This document shows positions 52,877 through 59,022 of a stretch of DNA of 64,000 nucleotides, piece by piece. The notes below the pieces were generated by a model. The model saw only the letters and a program-made list of their open reading frames with translations. It was not told the origin of the DNA and ran no database searches. The DNA comes from Flavobacteriaceae bacterium MAR_2010_72 (GTDB lineage: Bacteria; Bacteroidota; Bacteroidia; Flavobacteriales; Flavobacteriaceae). Each line of letters begins with the position of its first letter. The first letter of the stretch is position 1. A program made the position numbers and the translations under genes. The DNA lies in contig QXCW01000002.1 of the NCBI GenBank assembly GCA_003550275.1, positions 868,001-932,000 of the forward strand, written 5' to 3'.

Positions 52877-53511
52877 TAAAATTGTAGGACTTCTATTTTA
52901 TTCCTTCCAATATGTATTTTCGCTTCATCTTCTAACTGCTTTAATAATCTAGAAATAACTACTCGTGATGTATTTAAATCTTCAGAAATTTGTTGATGGG
53001 TAATGGTTATAGTTGAAGACGCATTGAGTTTGACTTTATCGATGAGGTATTTGTAAAGTCGCTCATCCATTTTCATAAACGCAAGTGCGTCAATAGTTTC
53101 TATCATTTCATTGAATCGAATCTGATAACTTTCTAAAATAAAATTACGCCAACGTTCATTGCTATGAAACCAATTGAACATGTTTTCTAGCGGAATCATC
53201 AAAACAGAAGAGTTTTTATCGGCAACGGCTCTTATTTTGCTATTGGTTTTAGAAAGGCAACATGTGAGAGACATAGCACAGGTATCTCCACGCTCCAGAA
53301 CATAAAGAAGGAGTTCATGACCTGATTGGTCTTCACGTAATACTTTGATATTACCGGTAATTAATAAAGGGATGTAATGTAGGTTTTGACCAATATCAAT
53401 AATGATATCGTCTTTTTTGAATTGTTTTAATTTGCCTACTTGTAATATGGAATCTATGAGTTGATCATCAAATGCATATCCAAACTGTTCGCTTAATTGT
53501 TGCTTAACCAT
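52876..53511 (-). CDS. Crp/Fnr-family transcriptional regulator
   Basis: A 211-residue regulator: N-terminal cyclic-nucleotide-binding-like beta barrel (about 15-130), dimerisation helix (about 130-160) and a winged HTH (ITITHQQISEDLNTSRVVIS). It lacks the residues that bind cAMP as I read it. Three cysteines (Cys78, Cys84, Cys85) in DTCAMSLTCCLSK could sense thiols or persulfide; that is inference. The gene starts at ATG 53511, 4 nt past its -7 element. It heads the sulfur module. Confidence 0.88.
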   Translation of the reverse strand: MVKQQLSEQFGYAFDDQLIDSILQVGKLKQFKKDDIIIDIGQNLHYIPLLITGNIKVLREDQSGHELLLYVLERGDTCAMSLTCCLSKTNSKIRAVADKNSSVLMIPLENMFNWFHSNERWRNFILESYQIRFNEMIETIDALAFMKMDERLYKYLIDKVKLNASSTITITHQQISEDLNTSRVVISRLLKQLEDEAKIHIGRNKIEVLQF

Positions 53512-53544
53512 AATCCAAAAATAAGGATTTACGATTTTGGATTA
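53511..53544. repeat. inverted repeat TAATCCAAAA-N14-TTTTGGATTA over the regulator promoter
   Basis: Ten-nt perfect arms; the left arm covers the start codon and the -7 element (53516-53523) of the Crp/Fnr gene. It may be an operator. Confidence 0.5.
53516..53523 (-). promoter_or_regulatory. -7 promoter element (TATTTTTG) of the Crp/Fnr regulator gene
   Basis: Reads TATTTTTG on the minus strand and ends 4 nt before the ATG, so the mRNA is likely leaderless. -33 region only T-rich. Confidence 0.55.
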
Positions 53545-53550
53545 AATTGT

Positions 53551-53582
53551 TTGGTTGTTTTTTAATAAAAATAGTATATTTG
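53551..53582 (+). promoter_or_regulatory. promoter of tRNA-Arg (-33 TTG and -7 TATATTTG)
   Basis: TTG at 53551-53553 or 53555-53557 and TATATTTG at 53575-53582 followed by CA; spacers of 21 or 17 nt. The tRNA begins 15 nt downstream. Confidence 0.65.
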
Positions 53583-53596
53583 CATCCCAATTTAAA

Positions 53597-53670
53597 GGCC
53601 TCGTGGCGCAACTGAATAGCGCATCTGATTACGGCTCAGAAGGTTACAGGTTTGAATCCTGTCGAGGTCA
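53597..53670 (+). tRNA. tRNA-Arg (anticodon ACG)
   Basis: A 74-nt cloverleaf: acceptor GGCCTCG/CGAGGTC with one G-U pair, D-arm GGCGCAACTGAATAGCGC, anticodon loop TTACGGC (anticodon ACG, read as inosine) on a TCTGA/TCAGA stem, T-arm ACAGG-TTTGAAT-CCTGT. Discriminator A. CCA not encoded. Followed by a terminator. Confidence 0.97.
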
Positions 53671-53678
53671 CAAAATTA

Positions 53679-53722
53679 AAAATGCAACAAGCGATTAGAG
53701 TGTTTGTTGCATTTTCGTTTTT
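53679..53722 (+). terminator. tRNA-Arg terminator
   Basis: AAAATGCAACAA and TTGTTGCATTTT form a 12-bp stem with a 13-nt loop; T-rich tract follows. Confidence 0.8.
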
Positions 53723-53737
53723 AATACGTTTTCAATT

Positions 53738-53932
53738 TTACTTGAATCTAATTGTCAATCTACTCGAAAGGTCATAAATAGTTTCAGAAGCAAATTGAGG
53801 ATCAAACAATACAAAAATTCTGTAAATTACAAAACTTAAATATAAGAGAAGAACCATAAAGCTTATTTTGCCATAGTTTTTAACTCTATTGTATTTTTCA
53901 AGTTTTGCCCAAATTAAGTTTAAACTTTTCAT
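53738..53932 (-). CDS. hypothetical small membrane protein
   Basis: A 64-codon reading frame from ATG 53932. It has a basic N-terminus (MKSLNLIWAKLEKYNRVKNY) and one clear hydrophobic helix (ISFMVLLLYLSFVIYRIFVLF). No motif recognised. A longer reading frame from upstream would run into the small gene at 54025-54177, so I use the ATG. Its reality is uncertain. Confidence 0.4.
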   Translation of the reverse strand: MKSLNLIWAKLEKYNRVKNYGKISFMVLLLYLSFVIYRIFVLFDPQFASETIYDLSSRLTIRFK

Positions 53933-54024
53933 TTTGGGAAGTGATTGGTTAGTGATAGTACTAATATAGGTAAAATAACAGATATTCAAAATATTAAGAC
54001 AACAATAGGTTCTAAAAAAATGAT

Positions 54025-54177
54025 TTAGTCTAAAGCCCGCTTTGTAATATATGCGCGCCAAGCAATAACCGCTAATTGTAATTTACTAGCCTTACTTAAA
54101 TCTAGTTGCTTTTTTGTAAAACTAGGTAGTACGGCTTTGTTTAGCTTAGCGAGAACTTTGAAGAATTGTTTTTTCAT
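54025..54177 (-). CDS. conserved small basic protein (50 aa)
   Basis: A 50-codon ORF starting MKKQFFKVLAKLNKAVLPSF and ending ITKRALD before TAA. Short proteins of this pattern, with LPSFTKKQLDLSKASKLQLA and WRAYITKRALD, are familiar to me from Flavobacteriaceae, where they are hypothetical or annotated inconsistently. It is basic and helical, with no signal peptide. It stands alone between tRNA-Arg and the BlaI/M56 genes. Coordinates could be off by one base, as I counted them by hand. Confidence 0.7.
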   Translation of the reverse strand: MKKQFFKVLAKLNKAVLPSFTKKQLDLSKASKLQLAVIAWRAYITKRALD

Positions 54178-54260
54178 AGTGAATTAACAAGTTGTAAATG
54201 TAATAAAATGATGTTTAACGAATTAATTTGTTCTACTTTAAATCTTGAGAGTAAAATCAA

Positions 54261-54295
54261 AAAAAAGCAGGTTAAATGATTTAAGCCTGCCTTTT
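54261..54295 (-). terminator. terminator of the blaI-M56 unit
   Basis: GCAGG-TTAAAT pairs with ATTTAA-GCCTGC with one bulged C; on the minus strand the hairpin is followed by a run of T residues and lies just past the M56 gene stop. Confidence 0.7.
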
Positions 54296-54324
54296 AATTG
54301 AACATAATTTCAAATAAATAGTAT

Positions 54325-56199
54325 TTATTTTTCTTTGGTTGTAATTAACACCACACCATTTTTTCCTTTGTCTCCATACTTTTCTGTGGCCTTATCTCCT
54401 TTAAAGACTTCAACTTTATCTATGTTGTCAGGATTGACTTCATCCATTTCTTTTTTGGTGATTTCTTTTCCATTTAAAATATACAGAGGTTCTTTACCAT
54501 CTGTATTGGAGATGAAAAACTTATTTTCCCCTTTACTGTCAAATTCGTAAACCTCTACATCATCCTTTTTATTGGTCCAAACCTTTTTTGCTTTGTCAAC
54601 TTTTTCCAAACGAATAACTTTGGTGTCTTCATCGTCACCATCAACTTTACGGATAACTACACTTTTATCCTTTACTTTTATAACATTTCCGTCTTCAGAA
54701 ATAAAATGAACATTTCCTTTCCCCTTGTGAATGGTATGCGCCTTGCCCTCACCTTCAATAATAATTTCTTCTTCATGATCTTCGTCATCATCATGGTCGT
54801 CAGAGAATACAAAAACATTGCTGCCTTTTCCAGCTTTATGGATTTTATGCTTTCCATCTTTTGAAACCACTTTATAGGATTCGTCCGCATAATGAACCTT
54901 ATGGCCAGCATTGCCTATTGAAATTTTACCACTTTTATCATCGACATTAATCCTGATAGGTCTAATTGGATCATCACTTTCAGTGTGGTAATTGGCATTT
55001 GAATCTTTTGAGTCGACATCAATTTTTATGGCCGTAATCTCATTTTTGCCATTGCGTTTAACACCTTTAATTTTAACGGTAACACCTTCATCTTTAAATT
55101 CCTTTTTAATAGCATCCAGTTCTGCATCTGAAAGATCTTTCGTAATCATTGCGCTTATATTAGCAAACTTTGCTACAGCATTTTTTGGCTGATTATTAGA
55201 ATTTGAAAGAGCTGTTTTCTCGCTATTTGCTGAAAATGTTTCTTTGGGTTCTGGTTTATCAATTTCGGCTTGGTCGGTTGGTAATTTAGAAATGAGATCA
55301 ATCGACGGGCTTGCATAAGAAGTGACTTCCTCCATAGGGATAACCTTTTCAACATATACCTTTTTGGTGTTGGCACTCATTAAAAAAAAGGCTAAAACCG
55401 GAAGTATTAAAGCATACTTCCAAACATTTAATTGATTTGATTTTGATTTGTGTAACATAACGATTCGTTTTTTGATTAAAGAATTATAAAAATTATTGGT
55501 AAATGCCAATTGGTAATTTGGCACACTAGCTTTTAGTAATAAGGTTTGATAGCTTTTTTCGCATTCAGATATGGTTTGTGCTTTTTGATCAGCTATGAAT
55601 TCTAAATTTTGTTGAAGTTCTTTTTTGTACAGCCAAATAAATGGGTTAAACCATAGTACAACACTAGCAAGTTGCACTAAAATCACATCAATAGAATGGT
55701 ATTGTTTGGCATGCACTTTTTCATGATTGATCACGTGATCCAATTCTACTTTACTAAATTGGTCTTTATTGTAAACGATACATTTGAAAAATGAAAAAGG
55801 AGAAGCTTTATGAGAAGTTTCAATATGTGTAAATCCATTGATTTTTAGTCGCTTGTTTGTTTTAAAAAGAACAAACAATGATGAAAATTCAACCAATAAT
55901 TTGGATGTAAAAAATAATACTCCAGTTATATAAATGAGGGAGACAAGCTCCATGTAGTCAAATGTATTTTGAGCTGTAGATGAAGCCAGTTCTCCAGTTT
56001 CAGAAATTATAAAGCTTTGTGTTGTAGGTGTATATTCTATATATATAGGAATAACAATAAAAGGAATTAAAATTGACATGATAAGCCCGCCCAATAAAAA
56101 CCAACGATTGGATTCAAAAAAAGTTTCGCGCTCTAGCAGAAGTTTATAACACGCATAGAAGATAATAACAATAGCAGATGATTTTAATAGATATTCCAT
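54325..56199 (-). CDS. BlaR1/MecR1-type M56 membrane peptidase with TonB-plug-like tail
   Basis: A 624-residue membrane sensor protease. Four membrane helices (about 5-20, 33-55, 80-105, 260-278) enclose the zinc motif HEKVH (159-163) and the downstream Glu of NLEFIADQ. After a final helix comes a long periplasmic tail (280-624): a Thr/Ser linker, a stretch with acidic and His-rich runs (DDHDDDEDHEEE, about 467-478), and a C-terminal TonB-plug-like segment (571-622: EPLYILNGKEI...GKNGVVLITTK). Such proteins cleave the cognate BlaI repressor. The BlaI gene is 2 nt upstream. The sensed signal is unknown. Confidence 0.9.
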   Translation of the reverse strand: MEYLLKSSAIVIIFYACYKLLLERETFFESNRWFLLGGLIMSILIPFIVIPIYIEYTPTTQSFIISETGELASSTAQNTFDYMELVSLIYITGVLFFTSKLLVEFSSLFVLFKTNKRLKINGFTHIETSHKASPFSFFKCIVYNKDQFSKVELDHVINHEKVHAKQYHSIDVILVQLASVVLWFNPFIWLYKKELQQNLEFIADQKAQTISECEKSYQTLLLKASVPNYQLAFTNNFYNSLIKKRIVMLHKSKSNQLNVWKYALILPVLAFFLMSANTKKVYVEKVIPMEEVTSYASPSIDLISKLPTDQAEIDKPEPKETFSANSEKTALSNSNNQPKNAVAKFANISAMITKDLSDAELDAIKKEFKDEGVTVKIKGVKRNGKNEITAIKIDVDSKDSNANYHTESDDPIRPIRINVDDKSGKISIGNAGHKVHYADESYKVVSKDGKHKIHKAGKGSNVFVFSDDHDDDEDHEEEIIIEGEGKAHTIHKGKGNVHFISEDGNVIKVKDKSVVIRKVDGDDEDTKVIRLEKVDKAKKVWTNKKDDVEVYEFDSKGENKFFISNTDGKEPLYILNGKEITKKEMDEVNPDNIDKVEVFKGDKATEKYGDKGKNGVVLITTKEK

Positions 56200-56201
56200 G
56201 G

Positions 56202-56561
56202 TTATTGTTTGTTTTCAATTAGTGCAATGATCTCTTTAAGCTCGTCTAAACTAATTTTTTCTTCTTTGGCAAAAAAGGAAACAACGTTTTTGTAAGAATT
56301 GTTAAAATAGTTTTCAATGGCTGTATTCATATAGCGCTCTTTATAAGCTTCTTTGCTAACAATAGGGTAGTACTGATGCGTTTTACCATAGGCAGTATAA
56401 CCTACATAGCCTTTGTCTTCCAGATTCCTTATTATGGTCGAAAGCGTATTGTAGTGGGGCTTGTCTTGTTTTATTTCTTCAAGAACATCTTTTACAAAAG
56501 CTTTTTCGAGCTTCCACAGAATGTGCATAATTTCTTCTTCCTTGTTTGTCAGCTTTTCCAT
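56202..56561 (-). CDS. BlaI/MecI/CopY-family transcriptional repressor
   Basis: A 119-residue winged-helix repressor: LTNKEEEIMHILWKLEKAFV, then HYNTLSTIIRNLEDKGYVGY, the usual BlaI HTH, followed by a C-terminal dimerisation helix. In this family the membrane protease encoded beside it cleaves BlaI between domains. The two genes are 2 nt apart, so one unit. Its promoter carries two tandem palindromes, the expected repressor sites. Confidence 0.93.
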   Translation of the reverse strand: MEKLTNKEEEIMHILWKLEKAFVKDVLEEIKQDKPHYNTLSTIIRNLEDKGYVGYTAYGKTHQYYPIVSKEAYKERYMNTAIENYFNNSYKNVVSFFAKEEKISLDELKEIIALIENKQ

Positions 56562-56580
56562 AAATATTAATTCGATGTTT

Positions 56581-56611
56581 CAAACCTATAACTATTTTTA
56601 TAGTTATACAA
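56581..56611 (-). promoter_or_regulatory. blaI promoter (-33 TTG, -7 TAGGTTTG)
   Basis: CAAACCTA at 56581-56588 reads TAGGTTTG on the minus strand; CAA at 56609-56611 supplies TTG 20 nt upstream. The promoter is inside the palindromes. Confidence 0.65.
56587..56608. promoter_or_regulatory. candidate BlaI operator 1
   Basis: TATAACTAT-TTTT-ATAGTTATA, perfect 9-nt arms, 4-nt spacer; lies between the -7 and -33 elements of blaI. Confidence 0.65.
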
Positions 56612-56625
56612 CTATTTTAATAGTT
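56610..56625. promoter_or_regulatory. candidate BlaI operator 2
   Basis: AACTAT-TTTA-ATAGTT, 6-nt arms; centre 20 nt from that of operator 1, about two helical turns, so both could be bound on one face. Confidence 0.6.
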
Positions 56626-56813
56626 ATTTAACGATAATTTTAGTTTTTTAATGCAGATTATTTGATAAATATAATGAAGCTTACTTTTGTTTTGTATTTT
56701 AATAAGTTGATATATAAATGGTTATATGAACTTGAATAAAATTGAATCCCTGTGAGTCTAAATCGCTTGGTAATACTGTCATCAAAGCCTTATCTTCGCA
56801 AAAAAATAATCGC

Positions 56814-57764
56814 ATGAGTATTTTACTGGTTTTTCTTGGCTTGGTTCTGTTGGTAGTTGGTGGTGAATTTTTAGTGCGTTCATCTGTAGCGCTTTCCTTT
56901 AAATTAAAGCTTTCAAAATTAGTAATTGGGATGACCGTGGTTTCATTTGCGACATCTGCACCTGAATTGTTGGTGAGTTTACAAGCTGCGATTGATGGGT
57001 CTTCCGATATTGCATTAGGAAACATTATTGGATCCAATATTGCTAATATTGGTTTGGTTTTGGGGATAACCGCCATAATTTCTCCATTGGTTGTAGAGCG
57101 GGACTTTTTTAGGCTAAATTGGCCTGTCATGATGATTATGTCATTTTTGCTCTATGTTTTTTTGCGTGACGATAATCATTTGAGTGCGGAAGAAGGTTTG
57201 ATTTTTATGACCTTGCTTATATTTTTTCTTATTGTTATTATAAGAGATTCACGAAAAAAGACCAAAATAAGTTTAGAAGGTTTGGATGATTCTTTACAGC
57301 AGACCTCTAATTTTAAGATTACTGTTTGGTTACTTATTGGCGCATTCGCCCTTTACTTTGGAAGTGAATGGCTTGTTGATGGGGCCAAACAATTAGCTTC
57401 AAATTTGGGCGTAAGCGAGTATGCTATTTCGGTCACTGTTATTGCTATTGGTACGAGTGTTCCAGAATTAGCAGCTTCTGTGATTGCAGCCTTAAAAAAG
57501 GAAAAGGCGATTTCTCTAGGGAATTTAATAGGTTCGAATATATTTAATTTGGCTTCTGTATTGGGAATTACAGCTATGATAAGCCCAATTACCATTAACC
57601 CTAATTCACCTGAAATACTGTCAACTAATATTTTTTGGATGATTGGTTTTGCAGCTGTGGTATTACCTTTGGTACTCGTGCCTAAACTATATGAACTAGG
57701 AAGGTTAAAAGGGTTTTTGCTTTTTGGGGCCTACATGGTTTTTATTTATTATACCATAGTATAA
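56814..57764 (+). CDS. calcium/sodium antiporter (CaCA family, YrbG type)
   Basis: A 316-residue antiporter with ten membrane helices in two inverted halves. The alpha repeats are GMTVVSFATSAPELLVSL with GNIIGSNIANIGLVLG in the first half and VTVIAIGTSVPELAASVI with GNLIGSNIFNLASVLG in the second. The Glu in each (APE, VPE) is the Ca2+-binding acid. ATG 56814 is preferred over an upstream reading because MSILLVFLGLVLLVVGGEFLV begins the first helix; TATCTTCG near 56791 is one base off a -7 element. Convergent with the glutamine synthetase gene. Confidence 0.93.
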   Translation: MSILLVFLGLVLLVVGGEFLVRSSVALSFKLKLSKLVIGMTVVSFATSAPELLVSLQAAIDGSSDIALGNIIGSNIANIGLVLGITAIISPLVVERDFFRLNWPVMMIMSFLLYVFLRDDNHLSAEEGLIFMTLLIFFLIVIIRDSRKKTKISLEGLDDSLQQTSNFKITVWLLIGAFALYFGSEWLVDGAKQLASNLGVSEYAISVTVIAIGTSVPELAASVIAALKKEKAISLGNLIGSNIFNLASVLGITAMISPITINPNSPEILSTNIFWMIGFAAVVLPLVLVPKLYELGRLKGFLLFGAYMVFIYYTIV

Positions 57765-57768
57765 AAAA

Positions 57769-57802
57769 CAAGAGCCAGCAATTACAAAATTGCAGGCTCT
57801 TG
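57769..57802. terminator. bidirectional terminator between antiporter and glutamine synthetase
   Basis: CAAGAGCC-A-GCAAT and ATTGC-A-GGCTCTTG form a 13-bp stem with one A-A mismatch and a 6-nt loop. Confidence 0.75.
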
Positions 57803-57822
57803 AGTGAACAAAACAAAAATGT

Positions 57823-58839
57823 TTAGATTTTGGCAGATTTAACAGTCTTAACTATTCTACCTGCAATTTTATAAGGGTCTCCGTTAGAAGCGGGACGACG
57901 ATCTTCTAACCATCCTTTCCAGCCGCTTTCAACAGTTGCAATTGGAATACGAATTGACGCTCCACGATCGGAAATTCCGTAACTGAAATCATGTATACTA
58001 GCCGTTTCGTGCTTTCCAGTTAATCGTTGATCATTAAATTCTCCATATACTGCAATGTGTTCTTTGACTACAGGTCTAAAGGCTTCACATATTTTTTCGT
58101 AGACTTCTTTTGATCCAGCCGTACGTAATATTGAATTTGAGAAATTGGCATGCATTCCAGATCCATTCCAGTCCATATCTTTTCCTAATGGTTTTGGGTG
58201 ATATTCAATATAGTAACCGTATGATTCTGTAAGTCTATCTAAAAGGTATCTTGCTACCCATAATTCATCTCCAGCTAATTTAGCGCCTTTTGCAAATAAT
58301 TGAAACTCCCATTGACCACAAGCTACTTCTTGATTGATGCCTTCGAAGTTAATTCCAGCAGCGACACACAAATCTGCATGTTCTTCTACTAAATCCCTTC
58401 CATGGGTGTTCTTTCCTCCAACAGAGCAGTAGTAAAGTCCTTGAGGTGCTGGATATCCACCAACTGGGAATCCTAACGGAAGTTGTGTGCGCGTATCCAT
58501 AATAAAATATTCTTGTTCAAAACCAAACCAGAAATCATTGTCGTCATCATCGATTGTTGCTCTACCGTTTGATTCGTGCGGAGTACCATCTGCATTTAAA
58601 ACTTCGGTCATTACTAACCAACCATTTTGTCTAGCTGGATCTGGAAAAAGAGCTACGGGTTTTAACAAACAGTCTGAAGAACCTCCTTCTGCTTGCCTAG
58701 TAGAACTTCCATCGAATGACCACATTGGGCAATCTTCCAATTTACCGCTAAATTCATTAACGACTTTGGTCTTGCTTCTCATGTTTTGCGTTGGGAAATA
58801 TCCATCTAGCCAGATATACTCTAATTTAATTTTGCTCAT
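57823..58839 (-). CDS. glutamine synthetase, GSII-like (beta-grasp)
   Basis: A 338-residue glutamine synthetase of the short eukaryote-like GSII type, making glutamine from glutamate, ammonia and ATP. Motifs: beta-grasp start LEYIWLDGYFP, WSFDGSSTRQA, EQEYFIMD, NGSGMHANFS and the Arg/Asp-rich SIRIPIAT end. Short length (about 340) separates it from GSI (about 450). It diverges from a GSIII gene, so two unlike glutamine synthetases are back to back. Confidence 0.93.
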   Translation of the reverse strand: MSKIKLEYIWLDGYFPTQNMRSKTKVVNEFSGKLEDCPMWSFDGSSTRQAEGGSSDCLLKPVALFPDPARQNGWLVMTEVLNADGTPHESNGRATIDDDDNDFWFGFEQEYFIMDTRTQLPLGFPVGGYPAPQGLYYCSVGGKNTHGRDLVEEHADLCVAAGINFEGINQEVACGQWEFQLFAKGAKLAGDELWVARYLLDRLTESYGYYIEYHPKPLGKDMDWNGSGMHANFSNSILRTAGSKEVYEKICEAFRPVVKEHIAVYGEFNDQRLTGKHETASIHDFSYGISDRGASIRIPIATVESGWKGWLEDRRPASNGDPYKIAGRIVKTVKSAKI

Positions 58840-58865
58840 GATTATTTTATTTAAAATTTAATGTG

Positions 58866-58873
58866 CAAATATT
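58866..58873 (-). promoter_or_regulatory. candidate -7 element of the GSII-like gene
   Basis: Reads AATATTTG on the minus strand, one base off TAnnTTTG, 27 nt upstream of the ATG at 58839. Confidence 0.4.
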
Positions 58874-58986
58874 GCTAATTTTATTTATACGTCAAAAAAA
58901 AAGGGGTGTGTTATCGTTAAATCTTATTAACAATTATCAATGCCCTAAAAAATGAGGGGTATGTGTTCTGGTAATTGAATATTTAG

Positions 58987-58994
58987 TATTTTTG
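58987..58994 (+). promoter_or_regulatory. -7 promoter element (TATTTTTG) of the GSIII gene
   Basis: Exact TAnnTTTG match 28 nt before the ATG at 59023; -33 region weak. Confidence 0.6.
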
Positions 58995-59022
58995 ACCGTT
59001 CAAAACTATTAAAATAATAATC

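Noticed and set aside
53738-54061. Longer 107-codon version of the small membrane protein
   Set aside because: Its first part lies in the gap and overlaps the better-supported 50-residue ORF; the ATG at 53932 is preferred.
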